Shown: positions 8,790 through 18,614, counted from the first letter of the stretch. The stretch: 41,988 nt of DNA from an uncultured Prevotellaceae bacterium (GCA_900320585.1 ONSV01000002.1:1-41988); one strand, 5' to 3'. Notes: generated from the sequence alone by a model not told the origin. Numbers and translations are program-made.

Positions 8790-8815
8790 GTGGGGAATTG
8801 TGGGGAATTGTGGGG
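8790..8815 (+). promoter_or_regulatory. MraZ operator: three TGGGG direct repeats
   Basis: TGGGG occurs at 8791-8795, 8801-8805 and 8811-8815, with the spacer AATTG identical both times. This is the three-repeat, 10-bp-period arrangement (TGGGN with 5-nt spacers) that MraZ is known to bind upstream of its own operon in Escherichia coli. The last repeat ends 9 bp before the -7 element TAATTTTG (8825-8832), so bound MraZ would cover the -33 region. Autorepression of the cluster is inferred. Confidence 0.8.
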
Positions 8816-8824
8816 AAAAATATG

Positions 8825-8832
8825 TAATTTTG
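8825..8832 (+). promoter_or_regulatory. -7 element of the mraZ (dcw) promoter
   Basis: TAATTTTG fits TAnnTTTG and lies 25 bp upstream of the mraZ ATG, so the leader would be about 20 nt. There is no TTTG at 19-21 bp; that place is taken by the MraZ repeats. The promoter may therefore be weak. Confidence 0.62.
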
Positions 8833-8857
8833 GACCCGAAAAGAAGAAAACGACCCC

Positions 8858-9328
8858 ATGCGATTATTAGGCAACATAGAAGCCCGTATCGACTCGAAAG
8901 GAAGAGTGTTTCTGCCTGCGGCATTCAGGAAGGTGCTGCAAGTAGGGGGAGACACCGGCCTCGTGCTTCGCCGCGACGTCTACCAGCCCTGCCTCACACT
9001 CTATCCTGAGGAGGCATGGAACACGCTGATGGACAGCGTGAGGTCGCGCATCGACTCCTGGAATCCGCGCCACATGCAGGTTTACCGCCAATTTCTCTCG
9101 GATGTGGAGATGGTATATCCCGACAGTGGCGGCCGCATACTGATACCCCGTCGCCTGCTCGAGATTGCTGGCATAGGACAAGGCATCCGCTTCATCGGGA
9201 TGGGCGACTACATTGAGATATGGAGCAGCGAGCAAACCCAGGAGCCCTTTGTGGCTCAGGATGAGTTCAGGCAAGCCCTCGAGGCGCTGATGCGCCAGCA
9301 CGAAGGCGACAAGGCGGAGGACTGCTGA
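8858..9328 (+). CDS. mraZ: MraZ, DNA-binding regulator of the dcw cluster
   Basis: The 156-residue protein has two SpoVT/AbrB-like swapped-hairpin domains, each with the family signature DxxxR: DSKGR at about 13-17 and DSGGR near residue 90. MraZ forms rings that bind repeated TGGG-type boxes before its own operon and also associates with the nucleoid. It is the first gene of the cluster, has its probable operator only 43 bp upstream, and its stop overlaps the ATG of rsmH by one base, pointing to translational coupling. Confidence 0.95.
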   Translation: MRLLGNIEARIDSKGRVFLPAAFRKVLQVGGDTGLVLRRDVYQPCLTLYPEEAWNTLMDSVRSRIDSWNPRHMQVYRQFLSDVEMVYPDSGGRILIPRRLLEIAGIGQGIRFIGMGDYIEIWSSEQTQEPFVAQDEFRQALEALMRQHEGDKAEDC

Positions 9329-10233
9329 TGGAAGAGACCTACCATGTGCCTGTATTGCTCGAGGAGAGCGTCGCCGGTCTTGACATCCGGCCCGGAGGCA
9401 CCTATGTCGACGTGACGTTCGGAGGCGGAGGCCACAGCCGGAGAATCCTCGAGTCGCTGGGACCCGAAGGCCGCCTCTACGGTTTCGACCAGGATGCCGA
9501 CAGCGAGCGCAACATCCCCGCCGACAAGCGGTTTTGCTTTGTGAGGAGCAACTTCCGCTACCTGGCCAACTGGATGCGCTACTATGGCGTGGACCACATC
9601 GACGGACTGCTTGCCGACCTGGGGGTCTCGAGCCACCACTTCGACGACGAGAGCCGCGGTTTCTCGTTCAGGTTCGACTCGCCACTCGACATGCGGATGA
9701 ACAAGCGGGCACGCACCACCGCCGCCGATGTGGTGAACACCTACAGCGAGAAGCAACTCTCCGACATCTTCTACCTTTATGGCGAACTGAAGAACGCGCG
9801 GCGGGTGGCCTCGGCCATCGTGAAGGCGCGGAGCGAGCAGCCCATACTCACCACACGCCAACTGGCAGACATGGCCTCACGCCTGTTTCCCCGTGAGCGG
9901 GAGAAGAAAGAGGTGACAAAGCTCTTCCAGGCGCTGCGCATCGAGGTGAACCAGGAGATGGAGGCCCTGAAGGAGATGCTCTCCGCAGCCACCCAACTGA
10001 TAGGCCATGGCGGCCGGCTGGTGGTCATCACCTACCACAGCCTGGAAGACCGCCTTGTGAAGAACGTGATGAAGAGCGGCAATGTGGGCGGCACGATAGA
10101 GCAAGACTTCTTCGGCCGCGTGGCGACCCCCTTCACCCAGGTGAGCAACAAAGTGATTGTGGCCAGCCCCGAAGAGCAGCGCGACAATCCGAGAAGCAGG
10201 AGTGCGAAACTGAGAATTGCAGAGAAGAAATGA
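9328..10233 (+). CDS. rsmH: 16S rRNA (cytosine(1402)-N(4))-methyltransferase
   Basis: The 301-residue protein matches RsmH (MraW). It begins YHVPVLLEESV, has the SAM-binding loop DVTFGGGGHSRRIL at about residues 29-42, and carries LADLGVSSHHFDDESRGFSF and the late HSLEDRLVK motif. It methylates N4 of C1402 in the 16S rRNA decoding centre using SAM. The start overlaps the mraZ stop (TGATG). Length and motifs are complete. The 69-bp gap to ftsL is purine-rich, with GAGAGGAA twice, and holds no gene. Confidence 0.96.
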   Translation: MEETYHVPVLLEESVAGLDIRPGGTYVDVTFGGGGHSRRILESLGPEGRLYGFDQDADSERNIPADKRFCFVRSNFRYLANWMRYYGVDHIDGLLADLGVSSHHFDDESRGFSFRFDSPLDMRMNKRARTTAADVVNTYSEKQLSDIFYLYGELKNARRVASAIVKARSEQPILTTRQLADMASRLFPREREKKEVTKLFQALRIEVNQEMEALKEMLSAATQLIGHGGRLVVITYHSLEDRLVKNVMKSGNVGGTIEQDFFGRVATPFTQVSNKVIVASPEEQRDNPRSRSAKLRIAEKK

Positions 10234-10302
10234 GTTCTGAGAACCGGGAGGCGAAAGAACCGATAGAAAAGAAGAACTGAGAGGAAAAAGAATTGAGAGG
10301 AA

Positions 10303-10806
10303 ATGAAGAATAAAGAGGAAAACATCGACCCACGAGAGGAAATGGAAACAATGATTGCGGCCTATGACGAAGAAGGCCCAACCAACGACGACGAGCAAGC
10401 CCAAGACAGAGAGCCGGAACAAGTCCACCCCAGCCTGAAAGAGGTGATCAAGGAAAATGCACGCGAAGATGAGCAACCCTACTCTTCCACGTTCTCCCTG
10501 CGCACCATTCTTGGTGGCGACATTCTCAACACCCAAGCCATCCGCAGGCAGGTGTGGCTGTTTCTGCTCATCACACTGTTTGCCGTGTTCTATATTTCCA
10601 ACCGATACAGTTGCCAGAAACAGCAGATAGAGATCGACAAGCTCACCCAGACGCTCAAGACCTCGAAATACAAGACGCTGTCGCTCTCGAGCATCCTCAC
10701 CGAGAGATGCCGCGAGAGCCATGTGGTGGACATGCTGCACGCCAACAACGACAGCACCATCCACCCCGCCGACCAACCCCCATATATCATCCTGACACCG
10801 CAATAA
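10303..10806 (+). CDS. ftsL: FtsL-like cell-division membrane protein
   Basis: The 167-residue product has a long acidic cytoplasmic N-terminus of about 80 residues and one membrane segment at about 84-100 (VWLFLLITLFAVFYISN). A short periplasmic helical part with a leucine-zipper-like pattern (IEIDKLTQTLKTSKYKTLSL) follows. FtsL works with FtsB and FtsQ to activate septal wall synthesis by FtsW and FtsI. Sequence conservation in this family is very low, so the call rests on topology and place between rsmH and the PBP gene. The Asp/Glu-rich N-terminus is longer than in proteobacterial FtsL. Confidence 0.85.
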   Translation: MKNKEENIDPREEMETMIAAYDEEGPTNDDEQAQDREPEQVHPSLKEVIKENAREDEQPYSSTFSLRTILGGDILNTQAIRRQVWLFLLITLFAVFYISNRYSCQKQQIEIDKLTQTLKTSKYKTLSLSSILTERCRESHVVDMLHANNDSTIHPADQPPYIILTPQ

Positions 10807-10812
10807 CCATCC

Positions 10813-12963
10813 ATGAGCAAATCGAAGAAAAATATCATCTCACGATATTCGTTCATCGCCATCCTGATGACGATTGTCGGTGTGTTGGTGCTTGTCAAGG
10901 CGTTCTATATCATGACTGCCAAGCACGACTACTGGATGGACGTGGCCAAGAAACAGAAGCCCGACAGCCTGGTGGTGAAGCCCAACCGTGGCAACATCTT
11001 CAGCGACCAGGGCGAGCTGATGGCCAGTTCGCTGCCTGAATACAAGATGTTCATGGACTTCAAGGTGGGCGGAGAGAAGAAAGACTCGCTTTGGCGCGAG
11101 AAGGTAGACAGCATCTGCATGGGGCTCCACGAGATCTTCCCCGAGAAATCGGCAGAGGAGTTCAAGGCCGACTTGGAGAAAGGTCACGAGAAGATGAGCC
11201 AGAACTGGCCCATCTGGCCCAAGCGGGTAGACTACAACACCTTCGTGAAAGTGAAGCAGCTCCCCATTTTCAACATGCCCAAGTTGCGTGGCGGATTCCA
11301 CTATGAGGAGAACAACGCCCGCCGCCGGCCTTTCGGCACCCTGGCCTCGCGCACCGTGGGCGACATGTATGGCGCCAAGGACACCGCCCGCTTCGGACTC
11401 GAGCTGTCGTTCGACTCCATCCTCCGCGGCCAACCTGGCATCACCCACAAGCGCAAGGTGATGAACAAATACCTGAGTTTCATCGACGTGCCACCCACCG
11501 ATGGCGACGACATACAGACCACCATCAACGTGCAGATGCAAGACATCGCCGAGAAAGCCGTGGAGGAAGAGCTGAAACTCATCAACGGCGACGTGGGCGT
11601 AGCCATTGTGATGGAAGTGGCCACGGGCGACGTGAAAGCCATCGTCAACCTGGAGAAATGCAGCGACGGCCAGTACCGTGAGCGCCGGAACCATGCCGTT
11701 TCCGACCTGCTCGAACCAGGCTCGGTGTTCAAGACGGCCTCGGTGATGGTGGCCCTCGACGACGGGGTGGTCGACACCTCGTACAGGGTGAACACCGGAA
11801 ACGGACAGATGATGATGCATGGCGCGCAGATGAACGACCACAACCGCGCATCGGGCGGCTATGGCACCATCACGCTCGGAAGAGCCGTGCAGGTGAGTTC
11901 GAACATCGGCATCAGCAAGGTAATCGACGAATTCTACAAGGACAACCCCGAGCGCTACGTCGACGGTCTCTACCGCATCGGCATCGCCGAAGACCTGCAT
12001 GTGCCCATCACAGGCTCCACCCCACCCCGCATCCGTAAGCCCCAGAAGAACTCGCGTGGCAAGTACACCAACTGGAGCCTCACCACGCTGCCCTGGATGA
12101 GCATCGGCTACGAGACGCAAGTGCCCCCCATCTCCACACTTACCTTCTACAACGCCATCGCCAACAACGGCAAGATGATGAAGCCACGTTTCGTGACCCG
12201 CGTGCTGCGAGAGGGCCAGGTGGTGGCCGAGTATCCCCCCGTGGTGCTGCGCCACCAGATATGCAAGCCTACCACGCTGGCCAAGGTGCAAGACATGCTT
12301 TGCAAGGTGGTGACCCGCGGCACGGGAAAGAAAGCCAAGTCGGAGTCGTTCACCGTAGCCGGCAAGACCGGCACGGCACAGATCTCAAAGGGACGAGGAG
12401 GATACAAGTCGGGCACGATGCACTATCTCGTGAGTTTCGTAGGTTACTTCCCCGCCGACAACCCCCGTTACAGCTGCATCGTGTGCCTGCAGAAAGCCGG
12501 TCTGCCCGCATCGGGCGGAACGATGAGCGGATGGGTGTTCCACAATATATCAGAAGGCGTGATGGCACACAACCTGAACATGGACGTCTCGAGCGCACGC
12601 GACACCGTGCAGGAGCGCAAGCCCAAAGCCATGGGCGGCGACCTGAAGGCGGCCGGCATGGTGCTCGGGCACCTGGGATTCGACACCCAGCGCAAGTGGG
12701 GTGACACCAGCGGCAACCAGTCGTTCTGGGGCTCGGTGGCACTTGGCGGCACCCAATACGTGCTGACGCAAAAAGAGAACACGCCCGACGACAAGGTGCC
12801 CGACGTGAAGGGGATGGGTGCCCGCGACGCCATCTACCTGATGGAGCGGCGCGGCATCAAGACCAAGATCGTGGGACGTGGCAAGGTGAAAGGCCAGAGC
12901 CTGGCACCGGGCGACAAGGTGGTGCGCGGACAAGTGTGCACCCTGACCATGCAATATCAGTAA
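10813..12963 (+). CDS. ftsI: Class B penicillin-binding protein, FtsI/PBP3-type transpeptidase with PASTA domain
   Basis: The 716-residue protein has an N-terminal membrane anchor (about 14-34) and a PBP dimerisation domain starting with [12 protein letters not shown]. The transpeptidase domain has all three active-site motifs: SVFK with the nucleophile Ser304, SSN at 362-364, and KTGTA at 518-522. A single PASTA domain closes the protein (about 655-716, [20 protein letters not shown]). It cross-links septal peptidoglycan in the periplasm, in complex with FtsW. It starts 6 bp after ftsL. A C-terminal PASTA on FtsI is usual in Bacteroidetes and Gram-positive SpoVD/PBP2x proteins but not in Escherichia coli FtsI. 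Confidence 0.95.
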   Translation: MSKSKKNIISRYSFIAILMTIVGVLVLVKAFYIMTAKHDYWMDVAKKQKPDSLVVKPNRGNIFSDQGELMASSLPEYKMFMDFKVGGEKKDSLWREKVDSICMGLHEIFPEKSAEEFKADLEKGHEKMSQNWPIWPKRVDYNTFVKVKQLPIFNMPKLRGGFHYEENNARRRPFGTLASRTVGDMYGAKDTARFGLELSFDSILRGQPGITHKRKVMNKYLSFIDVPPTDGDDIQTTINVQMQDIAEKAVEEELKLINGDVGVAIVMEVATGDVKAIVNLEKCSDGQYRERRNHAVSDLLEPGSVFKTASVMVALDDGVVDTSYRVNTGNGQMMMHGAQMNDHNRASGGYGTITLGRAVQVSSNIGISKVIDEFYKDNPERYVDGLYRIGIAEDLHVPITGSTPPRIRKPQKNSRGKYTNWSLTTLPWMSIGYETQVPPISTLTFYNAIANNGKMMKPRFVTRVLREGQVVAEYPPVVLRHQICKPTTLAKVQDMLCKVVTRGTGKKAKSESFTVAGKTGTAQISKGRGGYKSGTMHYLVSFVGYFPADNPRYSCIVCLQKAGLPASGGTMSGWVFHNISEGVMAHNLNMDVSSARDTVQERKPKAMGGDLKAAGMVLGHLGFDTQRKWGDTSGNQSFWGSVALGGTQYVLTQKENTPDDKVPDVKGMGARDAIYLMERRGIKTKIVGRGKVKGQSLAPGDKVVRGQVCTLTMQYQ

Positions 12964-12982
12964 AGCAATAACATACACGATT

Positions 12983-14443
12983 ATGATACTAAGGGATTTA
13001 ATCAAAGACATCAAGCCCATAGGCATATATGGCGATGCCGGCATCGAGATTGCCGGCGTAGACATCGACTCACGCCAAGTGGCCGACGGCCATCTCTTCG
13101 TAGCCATCAAGGGCACGCAGGTAGACGGCCACCAGTTCATCGGCAAAGCCGTAGCCGCCGGAGCCTCTGCCGTCATGTGCGAGCAGTTGCCCGACGAGCA
13201 GGCTCCGGGCGTGACCTATGTGGTGGTGGCCTCGACAGAGGAGACGGTGGGAAAGGTGGCCACCCTGTTCTTCGGCAACCCCTCACGCCAACTGAGACTG
13301 GTGGGCGTGACCGGCACTAACGGAAAAACCACCATTGCCACCTTATTATATAATATGTTCAGGAAGTTCGGCCACAAATGCGGACTCCTTTCCACCGTGT
13401 GCAACTACATCGACGGCGAGGCAGTGGCCGCCGACCACACCACCCCCGACCCCATCCAACTCAACAAGTTGCTCGCGCGCATGGTGGCGGCAGGATGCGA
13501 GTATGTGTTCATGGAGTGCAGCAGCCACGCCATCCACCAGCACCGCATCGGAGGCCTGCATTTCGCCGGGGGCATCTTCACCAACCTCACCCGCGACCAT
13601 CTCGACTACCACAAAACCTTCGAGAACTACCGCGACGCGAAGAAAGCCTTCTTCGACAGTCTGCCGAAGAGCGCCTTCGCCATCACCAATGCCGACGACA
13701 AGAACGGGATGGTGATGGTGCAGAACACCAAGGCCCGCGTGAAGACCTACTCCACCCGTGGCATGGCCGACTTCAGGGCCAGGCTGCTCGAATGCCATTT
13801 CGAGGGCATGTATCTCGAGGTCGACGGCCGTGAGGTGGGCGTGCAGTTCATCGGGAAGTTCAACGTGAGCAACCTGCTGGCCGTCTATGGTGCCGCCGTG
13901 ATGCTGGGCAAGGCCCCCGACGACATCCTCGTGGTGCTGAGCACGCTGAAGAGCGTGAGCGGCCGCCTGCAGCCCGTACGGTCGCCCGAAGGATATACCG
14001 CCATCGTCGACTACGCCCACACCCCCGATGCCCTCGAGAACGTGCTCAATGCCATCCACGAGGTGCTCGACGGCAAGGGCCAGGTCATCACCGTTTGTGG
14101 TGCCGGTGGCAACCGCGACAAGGGCAAGCGGCCGCTGATGGCACAGGAGGCCGTGCGACAGAGCGACCGGGTGATCATCACCAGCGACAACCCCCGGTTC
14201 GAAGACCCCCAGGACATCATCAATGACATGCTGGCCGGCCTCACCCCACAGCAGAAGAACAAGGTGGTGACCATCGTCGACCGCCGTGAGGCCATCCGCA
14301 CCGCCTGCATGCTGGCCAAGAAAGGCGACGTGATACTCGTGGCCGGAAAAGGACATGAGGACTACCAAGAGATACAAGGCGTGAAGCATCACTTCGACGA
14401 CCGCGAGGTGCTCGAGGAGATCTTCGCAAGCCAACAGGCATGA
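12983..14443 (+). CDS. murE: UDP-MurNAc-L-Ala-D-Glu: meso-diaminopimelate ligase
   Basis: The 486-residue Mur ligase adds the third amino acid of the peptidoglycan stem in the cytoplasm. The ATP loop GTNGKTT is at 111-117, the central domain has [15 protein letters not shown], and the C-terminal domain has DNPRFEDP starting at Asp402. The DNPR form is the meso-diaminopimelate signature; lysine-adding MurE enzymes have a different motif. The cell wall is therefore predicted to be mDAP type, as expected for Bacteroidetes. It lies 19 bp after the PBP gene. Confidence 0.95.
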   Translation: MILRDLIKDIKPIGIYGDAGIEIAGVDIDSRQVADGHLFVAIKGTQVDGHQFIGKAVAAGASAVMCEQLPDEQAPGVTYVVVASTEETVGKVATLFFGNPSRQLRLVGVTGTNGKTTIATLLYNMFRKFGHKCGLLSTVCNYIDGEAVAADHTTPDPIQLNKLLARMVAAGCEYVFMECSSHAIHQHRIGGLHFAGGIFTNLTRDHLDYHKTFENYRDAKKAFFDSLPKSAFAITNADDKNGMVMVQNTKARVKTYSTRGMADFRARLLECHFEGMYLEVDGREVGVQFIGKFNVSNLLAVYGAAVMLGKAPDDILVVLSTLKSVSGRLQPVRSPEGYTAIVDYAHTPDALENVLNAIHEVLDGKGQVITVCGAGGNRDKGKRPLMAQEAVRQSDRVIITSDNPRFEDPQDIINDMLAGLTPQQKNKVVTIVDRREAIRTACMLAKKGDVILVAGKGHEDYQEIQGVKHHFDDREVLEEIFASQQA

Positions 14444-14475
14444 CCCAACAATGAACCTCAAAAAACCAACTGACA

Positions 14476-15798
14476 ATGCTATACTATATTTTCAGATTTC
14501 TCGAGCGCTTCGATATTCCCGGCTCGCACATGTGGCACTACATCTCGTTCAGGTCGCTCCTGGCACTCATTCTCTCGCTCATCATCTCGGCATGGTTTGG
14601 CGAGCGGTTCATCAAGTTCATGAAGCGCCGCAAGATCTCCGAGGTACAGCGTGAGGCCAGCATCGACCCCTTCGGCGTGCAGAAAAAGGGCGTGCCCACC
14701 ATGGGCGGCATCATCATCATGGTGTCGATACTCGTGCCTGTCTTGCTCTTCGGCCGCATGCGCAACATCTACCTCATACTGATGATCGTCACCACCATCT
14801 GGCTCGGTTTCCTGGGCTTTCTCGACGACTACATCAAGATTTTCAAGAAGAACAAGGACGGACTGAAAGGCAAATACAAGATAGTGGGCCAGCTGAGCAT
14901 CGGACTCATCGTGGGCCTGGTGCTCTGGGCCAGTCCCGACGCCAAAATCCATGAGACCGTGAAGACAGCCAGCGCCGTGTCGGGACCTGCCACGGAGATA
15001 TCGGCCACGACACCCGCCACCGACCAGTCCGCAGGCAAGACCACCACGCTGAAGTCGGAACCGGTGAAGTCGCTCAAGACCACCCTGCCCTTCATCAAGA
15101 ACCACAACCTCGACTACTCCGAGGTGATGGGATTCATGGGCAAGCACAAGACGGCCGCCGGCTGGGTGCTCTTCGTCCTCATGACCATCATCGTGGTGAC
15201 GGCGGTGAGCAACGGCGCCAACCTGAACGACGGCATGGACGGCATGTGTGCCGGCAACTCCGCCATCATCGGCGTGGCACTGGGCATCTTCGCCTATGTG
15301 AGCAGTCACATCGAATATGCCTCGTATCTCGACATCATGTATATCCCGGGGTCGCAGGAACTGGTGATCTTCATGTGTGCCTTCGTGGGTGCGATGATTG
15401 GTTTCCTGTGGTACAACGCCTATCCCGCACAAATCTTCATGGGCGACACGGGTTCGCTCATGATTGGCGGCATAATCGGCGTGTGTGCCGTCATCATCCA
15501 CAAGGAACTGATGCTCCCCATCCTCTGCGGCATCTTCTTCGTGGAGAGCCTGAGCGTGATGATTCAGACGGGATACTTCAAATACCGCAAGCGCAAGGGA
15601 GAGCGCGTGAGGATATTCCGCGCGGCACCTCTCCACGACAACTTCCGCAAGCTCGACTCGCAGCTCGACCCCAACAGCCGCTATATCCTCAAGAGATGGC
15701 CACAGAGGCAGTTCCATGAGTCGAAAATCACGGTGAGGTTCTGGATCACCACCATCATCCTTGCCGCCATCACCATCATCACCCTCAAGATCAGATAG
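14476..15798 (+). CDS. mraY: Phospho-MurNAc-pentapeptide transferase
   Basis: The 440-residue multi-pass membrane enzyme transfers phospho-MurNAc-pentapeptide from UDP to undecaprenyl phosphate, making lipid I. Family motifs are KKGVPTMGG (70-78), FLDDY with Asp117-Asp118, NDGMDG (251-256), and the cytoplasmic loop FRAAPLHDNFRK near the C-terminus. It is about 80 residues longer than Escherichia coli MraY. The extra length lies mainly in an insert at about 155-225, including a Thr/Ala/Ser-rich stretch (residues 161-195) and a more regular part. Such inserts occur in Bacteroidetes MraY. It starts 32 bp after murE. Confidence 0.95.
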   Translation: MLYYIFRFLERFDIPGSHMWHYISFRSLLALILSLIISAWFGERFIKFMKRRKISEVQREASIDPFGVQKKGVPTMGGIIIMVSILVPVLLFGRMRNIYLILMIVTTIWLGFLGFLDDYIKIFKKNKDGLKGKYKIVGQLSIGLIVGLVLWASPDAKIHETVKTASAVSGPATEISATTPATDQSAGKTTTLKSEPVKSLKTTLPFIKNHNLDYSEVMGFMGKHKTAAGWVLFVLMTIIVVTAVSNGANLNDGMDGMCAGNSAIIGVALGIFAYVSSHIEYASYLDIMYIPGSQELVIFMCAFVGAMIGFLWYNAYPAQIFMGDTGSLMIGGIIGVCAVIIHKELMLPILCGIFFVESLSVMIQTGYFKYRKRKGERVRIFRAAPLHDNFRKLDSQLDPNSRYILKRWPQRQFHESKITVRFWITTIILAAITIITLKIR

Positions 15799-15865
15799 CA
15801 CCACGGCTTACTATACAGAAAGAAAATAATTGATTGAAGACAGAATATTTAGGAAAAGATTGGAA

Positions 15866-17197
15866 ATGAAAAGAATTGTTGTTTTGGGCGCGGCCGAGAG
15901 TGGGGCCGGCGCCGCCGTACTGGCAAAGAAAGAAGGCTTCGACGTGTTCGTGTCCGACATGTCGGCCATCAAGGACAAATACAAGCAGTTGCTCGACAGC
16001 CATGGCATAGAATGGGAGGAGGGACACCACACCGAGGAGAGCATCCTCAATGCCGACGAGATCATCAAGAGTCCCGGCATACCCAATGACGCCCCCATCG
16101 TAAGAAAAGCCATCGACAAAGGCATACATATCATCAGCGAGATAGAGTTTGCCGGCCGCTACACACACTCGAAGATGATTTGCATCACGGGCAGCAACGG
16201 CAAGACCACCACCACCTCGCTCATCTACCATATCTTCAAGTCGGCTGGATACGACGCCGGACTGGCCGGCAACATCGGCCGCAGCCTGGCCCTCCAGGTG
16301 GCCGAAGACCCACATGAGTACTACATCATCGAGCTGAGCTCGTTCCAGCTCGACAACATGTATGACTTCCGCGCCGACATCGCCATCCTGCTCAACATCA
16401 CCCCCGACCACCTCGACCGCTACGACAACTGCATGCAGAACTATGTCGACTCGAAGATGCGAATCATCCAGAACCAGACGAGCAACGACAGCTTCATCTA
16501 CTGGAACGACGACCCCATCATCAAGCGCGAACTCGAGAAATACGACATCAAGGCCATCCAGTATCCCTTCTCCGAACTGAAGGAGAAAGGCTCGATAGGC
16601 TACATCGAGGAAGGGCAATACTGCCTGGAGAAGCCCACCCCCTTCAACATGGAGCAAGAGGAGCTGAGCCTCACTGGCAGGCACAACATCTACAACTCGC
16701 TGGCAGCCGGACTGGCCTCGAACATCGCCGGTGTGAAGAAAGAGGTGATACGCAAGAGCCTGGGCGACTTCCCCGGCGTGGAGCACCGACTGGAGCGCGT
16801 GGCCACCGTGAGGGGTGTGAACTACGTCAACGACTCGAAGGCCACCAACGTGGACGCCTGCTGGTATGCCCTCGAGAGCATGACCACGCCCACCGTGCTC
16901 ATCATCGGAGGCAAGGACAAGGGAAACGACTACAATGCCATCAAGGACCTGGTGCGCGAGAAATGCCGCGCCCTCGTGTTCCTCGGTGCCGACAATGCCA
17001 AGTTGCACGCCTTCTTCGACGACATGGGCATCACCATCCGCGACACCCACGGCATGGCCGACTGTGTGGCCGCCTGCTACGAATTGGCACAGCCCGGCGA
17101 CACCGTGCTGCTCAGTCCGTGCTGCGCCAGTTTCGACCTGTTCAAGAACATGGAAGACCGTGGCGAGCAATTCAAGACCCTCGTCAGAAACCTGTAA
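15866..17197 (+). CDS. murD: UDP-N-acetylmuramoylalanine--D-glutamate ligase
   Basis: The 443-residue Mur ligase adds D-glutamate to UDP-MurNAc-L-Ala. The N-terminal Rossmann motif is VVLGAAESGAGAA (5-17), the ATP loop GSNGKTTTT is at 109-117, NITPDHLDRY is in the central domain, and NDSKATNVDA starts the third domain. The ATG at 15866 is chosen because the Rossmann strand follows directly; an upstream TTG at 15830 would add 12 unlikely residues. The gap after mraY is 67 bp without a recognisable promoter. ftsW follows 3 bp after the stop. Confidence 0.95.
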   Translation: MKRIVVLGAAESGAGAAVLAKKEGFDVFVSDMSAIKDKYKQLLDSHGIEWEEGHHTEESILNADEIIKSPGIPNDAPIVRKAIDKGIHIISEIEFAGRYTHSKMICITGSNGKTTTTSLIYHIFKSAGYDAGLAGNIGRSLALQVAEDPHEYYIIELSSFQLDNMYDFRADIAILLNITPDHLDRYDNCMQNYVDSKMRIIQNQTSNDSFIYWNDDPIIKRELEKYDIKAIQYPFSELKEKGSIGYIEEGQYCLEKPTPFNMEQEELSLTGRHNIYNSLAAGLASNIAGVKKEVIRKSLGDFPGVEHRLERVATVRGVNYVNDSKATNVDACWYALESMTTPTVLIIGGKDKGNDYNAIKDLVREKCRALVFLGADNAKLHAFFDDMGITIRDTHGMADCVAACYELAQPGDTVLLSPCCASFDLFKNMEDRGEQFKTLVRNL

Positions 17198-17200
17198 CGC

Positions 17201-18439
17201 ATGAAAATATCGATTGGCAACATATTCAAGGGCGACAAGGTCATCTGGATGATCTTCTTCTTCCTGTGCATCATCAGCATCATGGAGGTGTTCAGCTCGA
17301 GCAGTTCGCTCACCTACGACAAGAGCAGTTACTGGGGACCGGTAATCAAGCACGTAGGCATACTGCTCGTGGGCATCTTCGTGATGATCATCGTGCAGAA
17401 CATCGACTGCAAGTACTTCAAGGTTGCCACGCCCTTCCTGCTCATCATCTCGGTCATTACCCTGATTTGGGTGCTGGTGGCCGGGCAAGCCACCAATGGC
17501 GCACAACGGTGGATCAGCCTCTTCGGCATACAATTCCAACCCTCTGAAATCGCCAAGGGCACCATCGTGCTCTCGGTGGCGCAGATTCTCAGCGCCATGC
17601 AGACCGAGGAGGGCACAGAGGAGAACACCTTCAAGTATGTGCTCACCGTCTGCATACCACTGATGGGCCTTATCGTGTTCGAGAACCTCTCCACCGCCAT
17701 GCTCATCGGCATCGTCGTGGTAGGCATGATGTTCTACGGAGGAGTGTCATTGAAAAAAATCGGACAACTCGTGGGTGGTGTGGCCCTATTCGGTGCCGTG
17801 GCACTGACCCTCATCATGCTCGTTGGAAAGGAAGAGGATGCCACCCCCAACGACAAGAACAACCTCACCGAGCAGGTGGTGAAGACCGAAGAGTCGTCCT
17901 CGGTCATCGACAAGCTTTTCCACCGCGCAGGTACCTGGAAAGGGCGCATACGCAAGTTCATCAGCAACGAGGAAGTGCCGCCAGAGGAGTTCGACCTCGA
18001 TAACGACTCGCAGATTGGGCATGCCAACATCGCCATCGCCTCGTCGGAAATCGTGGGCAAGGGCCCCGGCAATTCCGAGGAGCGCGACCTCCTGCCCCAG
18101 GCCTTCTCCGACTTCATTTATGCCATCATTATCGAGGAACTTGGGCTGGCTGGCGGCATATTCGTCATGTTTCTTTACATTTTCCTACTCTGGAGAGCAG
18201 GACGTATCGCCGACCGCTGCGTCAACTTCTTCCCGGCCTTCCTGGTGATGGGGCTGGCGCTCCTGCTGGTGTGCCAGGCCATGTTCAACATGATGGTGGC
18301 CGTGGGACTGGCGCCCGTCACCGGGCAGCCGCTGCCACTCATCAGCAAGGGCGGCACATCCACCATCATCAACTGCATCTTTATCGGGGCCATGCTCAGC
18401 GTGAGCATCTCGGCCAAGAAGAAGGCCGTGGTAAAATGA
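17201..18439 (+). CDS. ftsW: FtsW, septal peptidoglycan polymerase (SEDS family)
   Basis: The 412-residue multi-pass protein belongs to the SEDS glycosyltransferases that polymerise lipid II at the septum with the class B PBP. Visible signatures are NGAQRWISLFGIQFQPSEIAK near residues 93-113 and the C-terminal TGQPLPLISKGGTS. The periplasmic loop around 205-270 is hydrophilic and long (EEDATPNDKNN, EESSSVIDKLFHRAGTWKGR), which is usual for this group. It starts 3 bp after murD. Sporulation and rod-shape SEDS paralogues (SpoVE, RodA) are alternatives by sequence, but the place in the cluster settles the call. Confidence 0.94.
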   Translation: MKISIGNIFKGDKVIWMIFFFLCIISIMEVFSSSSSLTYDKSSYWGPVIKHVGILLVGIFVMIIVQNIDCKYFKVATPFLLIISVITLIWVLVAGQATNGAQRWISLFGIQFQPSEIAKGTIVLSVAQILSAMQTEEGTEENTFKYVLTVCIPLMGLIVFENLSTAMLIGIVVVGMMFYGGVSLKKIGQLVGGVALFGAVALTLIMLVGKEEDATPNDKNNLTEQVVKTEESSSVIDKLFHRAGTWKGRIRKFISNEEVPPEEFDLDNDSQIGHANIAIASSEIVGKGPGNSEERDLLPQAFSDFIYAIIIEELGLAGGIFVMFLYIFLLWRAGRIADRCVNFFPAFLVMGLALLLVCQAMFNMMVAVGLAPVTGQPLPLISKGGTSTIINCIFIGAMLSVSISAKKKAVVK

Positions 18440-18495
18440 CGGGATGAGTGAAAGGAGGAAAGGAGAAAAAATTGTCCCAAAATCTTTCTACTAAA

Positions 18496-18527
18496 TTTGT
18501 GCAAAGCGAAAAAAAACCTTACCTTTG
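18496..18527 (+). promoter_or_regulatory. Internal promoter before murG
   Basis: TTTG (18496-18499), 20 bp, and TACCTTTG (18520-18527) match the Bacteroidetes -33/-7 consensus. The expected start is near 18534, giving a leader of about 80 nt before murG. It lies in the longest gap of the cluster (175 bp), so the cluster probably has at least two transcription units. Confidence 0.68.
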
Positions 18528-18550
18528 CATGGAGATGTTGAAATGAGCTA

Positions 18551-18591
18551 AAACAAGGCACAGCAAGCATGCTTGACACTGTGCCATGTTT
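18551..18591 (+). promoter_or_regulatory. Stem-loop in the murG leader
   Basis: GGCACAG (18557-18563) pairs with CTGTGCC (18579-18585), extended outward by AAACA/TGTTT after one mismatch. The loop holds the palindrome AAGCATGCTT (18565-18574). It is followed by TTTGTTTTGC. It lies downstream of the internal promoter, so it may act as an attenuator or leader structure; alternatively it is a terminator for ftsW transcripts. Confidence 0.5.
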
Positions 18592-18614
18592 GTTTTGCTC
18601 TAACACCAAAACGC

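Noticed and set aside
10840..12291. 483-codon open frame on the minus strand
   Set aside because: Antisense of the PBP gene; His- and Val-rich composition.
14479..15804. 441-codon open frame on the minus strand
   Set aside because: Exact antisense of mraY, His/Asp/Glu-rich, no membrane or domain pattern.
15791..17539. 582-codon open frame on the minus strand
   Set aside because: Antisense shadow of murD and the start of ftsW, same biased composition.
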